Shown here piece by piece: positions 10,637-21,102 of a stretch of DNA of 64,000 nucleotides. Every line of letters starts with the position of its first letter. Position 1 is the first letter of the stretch. Source of the stretch: Zelopaecilomyces penicillatus (taxonomy: Eukaryota; Ascomycota; Sordariomycetes; Hypocreales; Pseudodiploosporaceae); the NCBI GenBank assembly GCA_005765155.1, contig VCCP01000005.1, forward strand, positions 4,774,001-4,838,000, read 5' to 3'. The notes under the pieces are model-generated. The model searched no databases. It was not told the DNA's origin and saw only the letters and a program-made list of their open reading frames with translations. The translations under genes were made by a program, and so were the position numbers.

Positions 10637-11823
10637 ACTCGTGACGCGCATGAGCCTTTTTGGGGCAGTGACACAAGGGAATTAATTGCTATGGGCTTTT
10701 GCTGAGAATGCAAGTTTGGAATTTTTATGTGCTTTGAGAAAGTTTCCTCAAAGTCGGAGCAACGATTATTATGCATAAACTAGAAATATTTAAAGTAGAG
10801 ATCACCACTGGTGCTAGAATTTCTATGAAGAGGCTCAATCAATCTGGTATTGACAAACTGAGACATGATCATCGTGTGTGAATGTGTAGCTGACTCTGTG
10901 GGTCGATGTCAACCCAGGGGGTGGACTTGATCGACCCGGAGAGTTTCGTCTCAGCTCCTAGCAGATGCAACAACCGCAAAGCTGACAGCCGAATCGGGCC
11001 AGGTGGAGAAGCCCGTTGACGTTCCATCCGGCAAGAGAGAGAATCCTGCCCATGTTGGTCAATATCAGATGCTGTGGGGCCGGAATCTTACTCTCCGAAA
11101 GGCGCCGCAAGACCCTTGCTGACGACTGTCAAGTCGGTGCCGGACCGAAGCCGGGAGCCGTTAGCCGGAGTCGGGAGTCGGAGTCGGGGCTTGAGAATTT
11201 ACATAATGAATAAAACCATATAGTGATCATATTTCGGAATATCAACCAGATTCTGCTTACATTTTAGATTCTTTTAACACCGTGTCTATTGAATGTTGTC
11301 GAATTCCACGTGCATGTATATGTCAAACAGCAATCAATGGATGGTGTAGGAAGAATAGTTCTTGGCAATCGATTTTCCTCTTCCTGTTCCATTATGCGTA
11401 CAAGAAAAGGAATGGTAAAAATAGAAACATCTACCTCTATTTTACACTAATTCATGCAAAGACATAAAAGGACGATATGAAGCTGCTGGTGCACTTTGCA
11501 GAAAGCTATGGAACAAAGAACTATAGGTTAGGCCACCATGATCCATGTTGGCAGCTCAAGCACCGTTCCCTGGCCCAACCTATCCCACATTGATTAAACA
11601 CCTTTGTTATGGCAATGGAATATTCAAGACGACAAAGAAAAAATGAGACTTTAGACATTAATCTATCGGAGAGGGGGGGGGGGGGTGTGTGGTCGTTCAA
11701 GTCTATATAACGGAGCATCCTACTCAGACCATACAGATCCTGCTTGTGCTTGTTGTGATGTCTTTGCGATGTGCATTTGTTAAGAAGAGCAAGCAATTAA
11801 ATTAACTGAGTGAAAACATAGTT
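10637..11823. other. Intergenic between maltase and the nuclease-kinase island
   Basis: No gene is recognised. A short GC-rich patch with CGGACCG at 11141 and repeated GTCGGAGTCGG lies at 11135-11190, and a 13-G run lies at 11673-11685. The right half is AT-richer, marking the boundary with the island. Confidence 0.5.
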
Positions 11824-13143
11824 GTGATTTACCAATTCTTCAAGGCCACGCACGCCATGGGGATAGTGCCAGAGCTGAAACAGCAAAACATGAGCAGCAA
11901 TATAAAACAACTCTCTCAGACGAAAAAGTATAAGATACCTCGCAAGTGGAACCCACCACTCAACTTCCCACCTACATTTTGGGATAACTTAGCTAAAGTA
12001 CTTCTTACTTGCCGTGCCTTGCGAGAAATAGACCGGCGACACTGCCAGAAATCGACGACCAGAACGACAATCTCAACTGATGTTGTTGCTAGAGATCTTT
12101 GTCGATTTGCAAGGTCTGGAGGTCCGGATCTGAGCCATCTTCGAGATGTAAGTTTCAGCGATGCCCATTTGGTTATTGCATATCCATATGGCTAATCATA
12201 TTGCGACAAGTTCCCGGAGCCAAGCACTTTCAGTTTCAGTCTACCGAGCACATATACCCCACGGGGGCAGAGCCCACAAATTTCCTGTGACATGGCTCAA
12301 ATGCGGCCCATGAAGAGGTTGTCTGCTTATGATGATAACTTTGAGCAACACCTCTATGAGTATGGAATCTACCTGAATGGACGAAAATCTGGGCCCGCGA
12401 ACAAGACGGATTTGCACAAATGGCGACGGAGAGCATCATTGACGTCAACTCAATTCCCGCAGAAGGCATTTGAGAGATTCCAGGAAGAGCATGAAAATCT
12501 GAGCTCAGAGGCAGATGTTATGCGGAAGCTGGTTCCGATTATCAGTGGCAATGCGAACATCCCGAACAGTGGAAACGTTCTCATGAACAATCTAATCTCT
12601 ATGACTGACGAAACTACAGTCGACCCGCAGCCCGACTTTTATGACGGGGCTCGGCTTGAAGCTGTGGATAAAGAGGTAGTGGATGACTTGAGTGGCATCT
12701 TGAAACCCTCAAAGGATACGCACTGTCCAGTACTGCCAAACTTTTTCCTAGAAGTCAAAGCCCCTAGGGGAGGCACGGACGTGGCGATGCGGCAAGCTGG
12801 CTTCGATGGAGCATTCGGGGCTCGGGCTCTCCACGGTATACAAAACTATGGGAAGCATGTGCCAACATACGACGGCAATGCATATTGTTACAGCTCGACG
12901 TACCACGCTGGGAACGGTACTCTGCAGATTTACGCCCACCACATTACTGCTCCGACGGTGGAAGGGGGTCGTCCCGAATACCATATGACCAAACTGCGTG
13001 GCTTCAACATGACAGACTGCCGCGATACTTTTGTTGAAGGAGCGACGGTGTTTAGGAATGCGCGGGACTTGGCGAGACTGCATAGGGATGAGGCTATTCG
13101 GATAGGTAATGCTCGGGCATCGCAAATAAGGAGGAGCGAGTAA
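11824..13143 (+). CDS. PD-(D/E)XK nuclease-like protein, copy A
   Basis: Two exons (11824-12147 and 12211-13143) encode about 418 aa; the 63-nt intron has a GTAAGT donor, a GCTAAT branch site and a GACAAG acceptor, and keeps frame. Exon 1 carries the family motif PPTFWDNLAKVLLTCRALRE and ends in GGPDLSHLRD. Exon 2 starts with FPEP and carries a nuclease-type core: PDFYDGAR (Asp about 250), FFLEVKAPRG (Glu 289, Lys 291) and RQAGFDGAFGARA (Gln 303), an arrangement like D...ExK...Q of PD-(D/E)XK enzymes. The C-terminus has FRNARDLARLHRDEA. Similar hypothetical proteins are expanded in accessory parts of many ascomycete genomes. Nuclease activity is inferred from the motif and untested. The true start may be 11857 or 11890. 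Copy B lies inverted at 15475-16778. Confidence 0.75.
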
Positions 13144-13666
13144 CCGAGACGATTGCGTTAAAGTATTACTTATAATTAGATGTGAATGAGATAGGACGAG
13201 TAACTTGGTATTTATGTAAATACCTTTTTTTTTTAAAAGCACAAGCGAAAAACCCAACATAAAAACAGAGAGAAGCCAAACAGGTTACCCTCCACCCAAG
13301 TCAAATGCGGCAACAACTTGATCGACAATGTTATGCAACCAGAGTTCCGGGTAGAATCTTCTTCCCGTCCAGGCAAAGCCCAGTTTAGGCATCTACAGCT
13401 CCCGCAATTTAAAGTTGCACCCACTGAGCACAAAGTTGGTAAACTCAAAGTTAAAGGAATTTGTATTCCCTATGGTGCTGCCTTTTCTCCAAACCAAACT
13501 CAATAAACGCCCCTCCAGGCTTCAGCGCCCGAGATTGTAAACTTCGGAGTCTGCTCAGATCAATCTATTCAACACAACCTCATTCTGCGACAGCTTTCAA
13601 GGCTGCTCGATATCCAGCATCCCTGGGCACGTCGATTTGCTGTCACCCTCTCCGTTTCCTTTGGCC
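13144..13666. other. Intergenic between nuclease copy A and the FunK1 pseudogene
   Basis: This stretch holds the 3' flank of copy A (a T-rich run at 13226-13235) and the likely 5' region of the kinase gene. No separate gene is supported. Confidence 0.5.
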
Positions 13667-15452
13667 ATGGCCTCCGCTGCAGACAGCTATGAAGATGAAA
13701 AAATCTGGGACAACATTGGCGGCTGCGTGCAAGGACCCATCGGTGGCTTTCTCAAAAGACATTTTGGGACTATTCACTGTGTCCTGAAAGGTTGTGAACT
13801 GGAGATGAATACGGCCGAATGGAGTGGCTTACGCTGTCCTATCCCATCGACTGCCCCCATCATCCGACAGTTTTTTATCATGGTTTTCCGACTACATGTC
13901 GCAGCAGCTTGACGGTGCTCGAGGCTCATGGAAAATCTATGAGCATAACAGCGCGGAAAACGGAGCATGTCTCATCTTGACCATGCCCTCATTGCCGCTG
14001 TGTGATGAACAGACTCAGCCAGATTGGGCTCATGTTCAGGTTATCGGCCAGTTTTATCAGCAAACCTGCGTTTCTTATCAGGACGGACTACTACGTCTTT
14101 GTCGCGCTGCACACCAGGTTTTCGCCAGCCAGCCCACGCGGTTCTTCTTACATGGATTTTACATACGTGGTACACTCATCGAACTCTGGGTGTTTGATCG
14201 ATCAGGCCTATACTGTAGCGACGTGTTCGATATCGGGAATGAGTTTATCCAGTTTCTGACTGTTATTCTCAGCTACCAACGCATGGCCGACGATGAATTG
14301 GGACTGTAAAACCTCATTAAGACGGACGAGGGTGGAAATTATATTGTCCTGGATAACAAGGCAACACCTTCTTTGAGAAAGCTCTATCTTGAAAGCCAGC
14401 CCATTGCGTCCCGTGAAGCTCTCGTTGGCACAGGCACAGTTTGCTACCGTGCTAGATTGCCTGGTTCGGATAGATGGAACTACGTCTTGAAGCTCAAATG
14501 GCGATGGGCTAGAGACCGCCCGGAGGATGAGTTGTTGAAGCTGGCCCAAGAAAAATGTGTCTGGGGCAGCACGTCTCTTGATTACTATAAGGAGGTTGAA
14601 AGTACGGCAAATCTCCGTCGAGGTCTTCGGTGGGGAAGACAAAGACAATTCACCGGCACGCATTATGGCGAGAAAGACGCAAGCGTTCTTGAGCACAAGC
14701 AGAAAGATACTCCATATACCGACGGACTCTTCGATCATACAGAAGAAACCAACAACTTCTTCCAGAACCGTATCCTTACCTGCATGCTTACTTCTCCAGT
14801 CGGCAGGCCACTTCACACTTTCCAATCTGTGCTGGAACTGCTTCAAGTGTTTTATGACGCTATCAAGTGCCACCGATCCCTATTTTGTGATGCCAAGATT
14901 CTTCACCAAGACATATCCCCCGGGAACATCATTATTTTAAAAGGCCAAGATGACGGAGTGCGAAAGGGAATCTTAATAGATCTTGATTCAGCAGTACAAG
15001 TCGCCGATGGGCTTGAGTCAGAAGCCGGAATTACAGGCACAAGACCATTCATGGCTATCGGCGTCCTGAAGGGCGAACCCCACACTTATCGACACGATTT
15101 AGAGTCTTTTCTTTACGTGTTACTGTGGGTAGTTATAACCAATCACAAAGACAACCCGCCAGAGACAAGCCGGCTTCGACAATGGAGCAACGGCGACTGG
15201 GAGGAACTGGGTGCTCGCAAAGCTCTTGACATGGATCATGACGGGTTTAGCAGACTTTTGGAGGAATTTCCTCCCGAATTCGACTCCGTCAAGCCTCTTG
15301 CTGAGAATTTGCGTCAAGTTTTATTTCCACTGCAGAAAGAAGTACAATGGGCAGATACGGGCGGACTGCCTGGTGATGTTTACAGTCTCTATAATAGAGT
15401 GTTTCGCGCCTTTGAAGAGGCCATTCCTACTTCCCAAAAACTAATCAAATAG
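13667..15452 (+). pseudogene. FunK1-type fungal protein kinase, broken by a frameshift and an in-frame stop
   Basis: Three stretches together read as one FunK1 protein. From ATG 13667 one frame gives GGCVQGPIGGFLKRHF and AEWSGLRCP. The next frame begins around 13845-13872 with FLSWFSDYMSQQLDGARGSW and carries the FunK1 amino-terminal block (ASQPTRFFLHGF, ELWVFDRSG, MADDELGL). A TAA at 14307-14309 interrupts that frame, and homology resumes directly after it to 15452. The kinase half keeps its key residues: VGTGTVCYRA, VLKLKW (Lys), catalytic loop ILHQDISPGN, metal site LIDLDSAV and HTYRHDLESFLYVLLWV. So two lesions separate the amino-terminal domain from an apparently intact catalytic domain. 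The stop is a single base from a Gln codon and could be a CpA-to-TpA change. FunK1 kinases are specific to multicellular fungi and their roles are mostly unknown. Confidence 0.85.
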
Positions 15453-15474
15453 ATGCTATAATTTATATCTCTAG

Positions 15475-16778
15475 TCAGACCCTCTCGTTTGCCTGCTTAA
15501 TCGCTTCATCCCTCTGCCGTTTAGCCCAGTCTCTTGCATTCCTGTATGCAGTAACCCCTTGCCGAAACATGTCGACGTTGCCAGTCAGACACCAAGCTGC
15601 TACCTGTGTCATGGAAAACGCCTCGGCCTGCTCAGCCACTTGAACAGCTGGCGGCCGTATGATTGGGTGGATGGTGTAGATCTTGAGCGTCCCACCGTAA
15701 TAGGTCGACGTGATGGTATAGGCTTTGCCGTCGTATGGAGGAGGCTCTGATTGTCTGTACGCCTGCAGGCTGCGCATTCCTCTGGCCCCCAACGCCCCAA
15801 CGTAGCACGCTTGGTTACTCGCAACAGCCGAAGAACCACGCGGACCTTTAACCTCGAGAAAATAGTTTGGTACGATTGGTAGATTGTGTTGAGAGGAGGG
15901 GACGATTTGAGAGTTGAGCTGGTTGCGAATGTTGCGATTGAGCAGTTCGGGGCGAGCACCGTGATATAAGTCAGGCTTGCCTGCTACGAGACCACCATCG
16001 GTTAAATGGCCGAGATTTGTGAAGAGAATATCACGAGCAACACAATTATTTACCCTAACGTCATCTCCTTCCAGAATTGGGAGCACGATGGACAACACAT
16101 CTGTCTCGTTTACTGCAGATGCATCTGCCCGACTAAATCTGATGAAGTCGTCGTTCGAAAATCTCGACAGAGACAGGGATGCCCTGCGTTGACCAAGTGC
16201 TTGACGGATTTCATCCATGTTCACGGGCTCTGGCGGCCAACTCCCGTCTGGGAAAGTATACCCATATGGTAAGATGGTGTGATCTATGAGTTGTTGCTGG
16301 AAAGCAGAATCATAGGGTGTAATGGCCTTCATACTTCTTCTCCTTGCGTCGCTCCCACCGTCTTCGGCTGTCTCACTCGGTTGGTACTGCTGGGAATGTC
16401 AGTACAGAAAACAGGCTTTGTGTAGATACCTATTATCCAAGGTTTTTTTTCTTTTTTTTCTTTTTGACATACGTCTCTCAGATGGGTCAGGTTCGGGCCA
16501 CCATGCATTGCAAACTGCTGAAGAGAACCATGTTGCAGCTGACATGGGTGTTTTTGCAAGCTCAAGTCGGGCAAAGCCTTGGGATACCGTCTATCCAACT
16601 CTCGCAGTGCGTTATATGTGAGGGGGACTGCTGATAAACTGTCCCAGAAACTTGGTGGAGGGATTAGTGGATGATATAGCTTGGGTTTCTTGGAAGAACC
16701 ATGATGTCGATGTGTTTTCCCCTCCAAGACTTTACTTGAGGAAGCTCGACGTTTGCGCAAACCAGTAGTAGCAACCAT
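15475..16778 (-). CDS. PD-(D/E)XK nuclease-like protein, copy B
   Basis: Two exons on the minus strand (16778-16473 and 16386-15475) encode 405 aa. The 86-nt intron has GTATGT, a TACTGAC branch site and a CAG acceptor, and falls right after HLRD, the same codon as in copy A. Exon 1 has the motif PPSFWDSLSAVPLTYNALRE and GGPNLTHLRD. Exon 2 has ITPYDSAFQQQLIDHTILP, then the nuclease core PDLYHGARPE (Asp 241), YFLEVKGPRG (Glu 280, Lys 282) and NQACYVGALGARG (Gln 294), and ends with AYRNARDWAKRQRDEAIKQA. The reading frame is intact. Copies A and B are clearly related but diverged, so the duplication is not recent. The gene converges on the broken kinase, with only 22 bp between the two stops. Function is inferred from motifs only. 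Confidence 0.78.
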
Positions 16779-17193
16779 TGAATTGAAGGAGTTTTTTTTT
16801 GTGGCGCATCAATATTTAAATACTGGCAAATAGTTGATGATACTGATGATGATGCGTACTTGATAGTGGTAGCTCAAATAGTAGATAAAGTGGTAGACGG
16901 AGAGAATTATGGCGACGCGTCAAAAGAAGAGAAAAGGGAGAGGAAATGAATGAGGCGCTCTTATCATTTTGCTAAATTTACATTTCTTTTAAGACTCCTC
17001 TCACAGTTCACACAAAGGAGCGAGCGAGCCATCGTGGAGCGCCGAATGCGGGACCAACCGCCAGCGATATCTATATATAAAGTGTGGAATCACAAATAGC
17101 AACATGAATCGTGCGTCGGGTAAGGGCCGGATACTTGATAGGAGGGAGGGTACAGAGAACCCAACCGCCTTCTCTGTACAAAACTCACCCATC

Positions 17194-17233
<40 letters not shown>

Positions 17234-17253
17234 TCTCTCACACCAACGATACA
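16779..17253. other. Divergent intergenic region between nuclease copy B and the orphan gene
   Basis: This short AT-rich interval presumably holds both promoters. A TATATATAAAG element near 17071 lies about 180 bp before the downstream ATG. Confidence 0.45.
17199..17230 (+). repeat. (CT)n microsatellite in the 5' leader of the orphan gene
   Basis: About 16 CT units end 23 bp before the preferred start codon at 17254. Pyrimidine tracts are common in highly expressed fungal leaders; read in frame it would encode an implausible Ser-Leu repeat, which argues against the upstream ATG at 17104. Confidence 0.8.
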
Positions 17254-19089
17254 ATGGAAGACGCCGTGCGGCCTGGGAGACCAGCCGTCAGGTCAATGTA
17301 CGAGAGAGGTTATCGAACATGGACTGCATTATCCGAAGCAGCAAGAACAGAGAAAAGGGCCGTAAAGGAATGTTTGAACTCTTTGCCATTCGCATTCCCA
17401 AACCACCCGCATTTCCCTCCAAAGTTGGCGGTGGACCTTCAGCCGTCAAATACAATTCTTGTAAAGGGCAAAACAACCTGGGCAGCCGGTCCAGAGCCGC
17501 AAGACCTGCCAACGTTTCAAGATGAGGTTATTTTCCAAGTGGCTTCTATACAGCCCACATCGGTTGTGATGACATCTGAAATGAGTATGTCAGAAGGGAT
17601 TCTCCCTGGACTGTTTGCCGCCGATGAGAGCAATCATATTCCGGTTTTGATGCTTGCCTGGGCGTACATTCTCTCTGCACGGTGGGCTGAGCTCATCCCT
17701 GGGGCTGCAGTTCAGTATGACACGAAGCACGCAGATGTCGATTCCGCTGCGGATACACAATCACATAAAGGTGGCCAATCTCCTATAGTGGTAGACATTG
17801 GTGATGTTGGTCTTGATGCGATGTGGTGGTGGCATACTATTTTATCAACAGAAAGTCGATGGCATGCCACGGTTTGCAATGCCAAAAACGTCGTCCTCTA
17901 CTCGCCTTGGTCGACATCTATCAAGACAACTCGACCATTCACCATCTCTTCTGGACGACAACACTCTGGCCAATACGCTGCTGAGACTTTTCCACCCTCG
18001 TTCAACACAGCACTCCGGTATCTATTAGAATATTGCAATCTACACAGTCTTACAGAGCAGAGCCAAGCTGCTCTTGCCGCAGCTCTATTCATACCCGTCG
18101 CCAAGTTTGAGGGCAGGGATATCAAAATGGCCTTTCCTCAGTGTCTACCGAACAAGAGCTCTCAGAAAAAGAGCGCCTCAAAAGCCTCAACCTGGGCTGA
18201 AGCGCAAATAGACCGACTTTTGACGTTGAGTTGTAACCCTAGAGGAGCCAAGGCTCTTTTGGGGAGCATCTTCTTCGAGCCTGAAGTAGATAGCAATATT
18301 TGCGGTGCTTGGCTGCAAGGATCATTTGCTGTTTTTTTCAAAATTCAGGACCCGAATCTTCTTGTGAGAACACTTATCCAACGAGACCCTGATCTTGGCA
18401 TCCTCTGGCTGGGTGCTTTTCTTACTGGCGGCCACACAAGATGTTTACGAGAAGCTCGGGCAGCTTGGTCGAAAGTTGACCTTAATGCGGCTGCCTGGAC
18501 GGACACGCACGCATCTTTTATCCAGCAGCCTGTGTTCAAAGAATCCCTTGATCTTGATGTGTACGAGATTTCTCGCGCTGATGAATGCAGGCTGTTGTAT
18601 CTTTCTCACGGCATGGATTATTCAATTCCGCCGCTATTACCATTCGCGCCATTTGGATCTACATCGCTGAATGACGTTGACATTGAAGTTCGTGAGCATT
18701 CTAGATGTGGGAGACACCATAGTCTGTCATATCAAGGGTTTACATGGGACTGCGAAGATGGCATCAAAGTACACCAAGGTAGAGCCAATGAATCCTCATC
18801 TGTTCGCATGAAGATACCGTCGCCAAGGAATGAGATAGGGGATGTTGACTATGATGACCTGGATTCCGAGGACGATTCATCGGAGATGGTGACTCGAAAC
18901 ATCTTCACTTGGCTACGAGGTGAAAGCGGGTTTCCTGTTGCTGAGAGGGCGATTCGTGAGCACGCGTGGATCGAGAACCTGGATTCGGATGATGATACGC
19001 CACTTGAGGGTGACGTGCGATCATCGGCTGGGGGGAACCTTCACGGGTGGTTGTTGAAGACTTTGACTCACAGGTTCAATTCTTTGTGA
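17254..19089 (+). CDS. Uncharacterised ascomycete protein (611 aa)
   Basis: One long exon encodes 611 aa from ATG 17254; an in-frame ATG at 17104 would add 50 residues made largely from a (CT)n repeat and is less likely. No catalytic motif is recognised. Visible features are LMLAWAYILSARWAELIPGA near residue 140, VVDIGDVGLDAMWWWHTIL near 190, a Trp/Leu-rich central part (DPDLGILWLGAFLTGGHTR) and an acidic C-terminal region (DVDYDDLDSEDDSSEM) before a final WLRGE and HGWLLKTL. I recall a family of hypothetical proteins with the SARWAELIPGA and VDIG...WWW signatures in Pezizomycotina, with no known role. No signal peptide is seen and the protein looks soluble. It lies next to the nuclease/kinase genes and 250 bp before a tRNA gene, so it may belong to the same accessory island. 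Confidence 0.8.
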   Translation: MEDAVRPGRPAVRSMYERGYRTWTALSEAARTEKRAVKECLNSLPFAFPNHPHFPPKLAVDLQPSNTILVKGKTTWAAGPEPQDLPTFQDEVIFQVASIQPTSVVMTSEMSMSEGILPGLFAADESNHIPVLMLAWAYILSARWAELIPGAAVQYDTKHADVDSAADTQSHKGGQSPIVVDIGDVGLDAMWWWHTILSTESRWHATVCNAKNVVLYSPWSTSIKTTRPFTISSGRQHSGQYAAETFPPSFNTALRYLLEYCNLHSLTEQSQAALAAALFIPVAKFEGRDIKMAFPQCLPNKSSQKKSASKASTWAEAQIDRLLTLSCNPRGAKALLGSIFFEPEVDSNICGAWLQGSFAVFFKIQDPNLLVRTLIQRDPDLGILWLGAFLTGGHTRCLREARAAWSKVDLNAAAWTDTHASFIQQPVFKESLDLDVYEISRADECRLLYLSHGMDYSIPPLLPFAPFGSTSLNDVDIEVREHSRCGRHHSLSYQGFTWDCEDGIKVHQGRANESSSVRMKIPSPRNEIGDVDYDDLDSEDDSSEMVTRNIFTWLRGESGFPVAERAIREHAWIENLDSDDDTPLEGDVRSSAGGNLHGWLLKTLTHRFNSL

Positions 19090-21102
19090 TGGATGGAGGT
19101 TATGTACCTAGACATTGTAATAAATGTGAGGTTCTAAATGTCGTGTGTTGTTGAGTATTGAATGCCAGCGACTAGGCGTCATGTGAAATTACAGCGCTTT
19201 TTCACTGCAATGCCCACTATCAGCGTCCCTTTCAGCGACATCACATTGCGAATGGTGGGTATGATGCGCTACGTTCCACTGGCGTACGATTAAATTCGTC
19301 GCAGAAGCATTCCCAGTCAGACCATCAGCATCAGTTTACCATCCGATATGGTGTAGTGGCTAACATCGCTCGCTCTCAACTATGGTTGTAGCACCGAGCA
19401 GCCCTGGGTTCGATTCCCAGTATCGGAGACATTATCTTTTTGCAAATTGCCGCGTCTACTCCACTGGCCTGTTCTGTCGATGATTAAAACCGTGGACCCC
19501 CAAACACAATGAAGATGGAATGAATATCTATTTGGGGAATTGGCGAGTCATGGAAGCAAATGGGGTTGTTGATCTGCAGGGTCACAGGTTCACCACCTGA
19601 CATGTTGCACTTCAACCTCCCCTGTCCCCGCTTACAATGAGACACTTACAAGTTTGTTCCCACAAAGCACCCGACTCGCGGTGAAAGCGCCTGCGAGACG
19701 GACAATGGGAGCCCCTTTTCTAACATCAACCATTCCTCTTGTGCCCTTTGTCGCCTAAAATAGATGCCGAATGGCATGCTGTTGTTCCCAAGGCGGGCGA
19801 CCGAAAAACGGCAAAGATGACGCATGGATGGGGACTCACTGATCCAAGTTTGCATGTCATGAATCCTCCGTCCATTCTTTCTTTGGACACCGCTAGGGGG
19901 AGGCGTAGCATTTACTGGTTAGTGAGTGGTATGTATAAAAATACCACATATCAGGTAGGTAGTAATGGTATCACGAGTTTCTGTTCACGATGCGACACTG
20001 CACAGTCCGCCGTCCCATCTACACTACCCGATGACGTCGGGTCGCAAGGGAGAATCAGGGCTTTTCTTCTTCTATTTTTTTTAGAACACCAAGTTGCACA
20101 TGAAAATACCAGGCCAAGTAACAGATGCATGAGAGGCAGCCGAGGGATGAGTAGCCATGATATCATCTACCGTTGAGCTGTCCTTGGCATACCAATTGAT
20201 TGCTCGATAGTTGCTGGATACGCACATGCAACGTTCGATTACCGATGAGAATATAGATAGACTCCCATCAATTCCCATGAGACGGACGACTGCGTGAAAA
20301 GCCTGATACACAACGCTCCATCCAGCGCCCTTGAAGTTTCTAAAATTGTCTTGCCTGCTGAGCTCGAGCGCATGAACGCAAAGTAGGAAAACCACCGAAA
20401 AAAGACCCTGGTTTCGATGCCAGACAGGCCGACAAGACCAGCAGACGTCATAGCTCGATTAGGGTGGCTATGGTCTAAGCGGCGATCCTGTCTTTTCTCA
20501 GTTCTCACCCACCTGGATCCATCGTCCTACCCCTTGGATTCAAGCGATCGACCCCCACGATTGCCCCTCTAGGGTCCTCCATCAACCATGTGTGTGGGGG
20601 AGGGAACCAAGGAAATAGCCCATCTAGCCCATCTAGAAACGTACAAGCGTGGAATGAACACCTCGTATTGGGACACCAGCTTGGCCAATATCGGAAGCGA
20701 ACCCTGCCAAGCAATCATCAGAATCTAATGCTTCGTCACAGGGTTAATCGGCAGAGAGAAGGGACCGGGTTATCGGATCGGCTTTTACAGGTTTTGCTGG
20801 TGGCGATGGGTTCAATCGGACTTGAGATGATGCATGTCAGGAGATTGCCATCCCTGCGTGTGCCCTTGAAAACTAAACGGAGCCCGAGGGAGCCCATGTA
20901 GAACCTGTGCTTATAAGAGTGAGGGTTGGCTGCTTCCATGCTTCTTAGACTTTTCCAACTGTCTCACATTAAAGACTCATTACATCATTCAAGAACTATA
21001 ATACCTACCAAGCATATAATACCAAGCACCACACCACATCACATCCATTTCAGCATCGACACAATATCATCACCACCTACAACACACTCAACAACCACAA
21101 CC
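19090..21102. other. Intergenic with a tRNA gene; promoter of the secreted protein at the right end
   Basis: Apart from tRNA-Glu at 19342-19428 no gene is recognised. The right end has CTTATAAGAG at about 20909 and a CA-rich leader (ACACCACACCACATCACATCC area) typical of strongly expressed fungal secreted-protein genes. Confidence 0.5.
19342..19428 (+). tRNA. tRNA-Glu (CTC) with a 15-nt intron
   Basis: The cloverleaf folds by eye. The acceptor stem TCCGATA (19342-19348) pairs with TATCGGA (19421-19427), with discriminator G at 19428. The D stem is GTGT/ACAT, the anticodon stem GCTCG (19368-19372) pairs with CGAGC (19395-19399), and the T arm is CTGGG-TTCGATT-CCCAG. The anticodon CTC is at 19375-19377. 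A 15-nt intron (19379-19393) sits after position 37, the canonical place for nuclear tRNA introns, leaving a 72-nt mature tRNA. It is transcribed toward the secreted-protein gene and marks the right edge of the accessory island. Confidence 0.93.

Noticed and set aside
13813..13861. An intron that would join the two FunK1 N-terminal frames
   Set aside because: The only GT...AG pair of suitable length (GTGGCT...GACAG) has a poor donor and does not give the needed phase.
14306..14360. An intron starting GTAAAA that would remove the TAA in the FunK1 gene
   Set aside because: The interval to the next AG (55 nt) is not a multiple of three, would shift the downstream frame into a stop, and would delete residues that match the family.
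17104..17253. Upstream ATG of the 611-aa orphan protein
   Set aside because: It would encode a Ser-Leu repeat from a (CT)n microsatellite; the ATG at 17254 begins sequence of normal composition.
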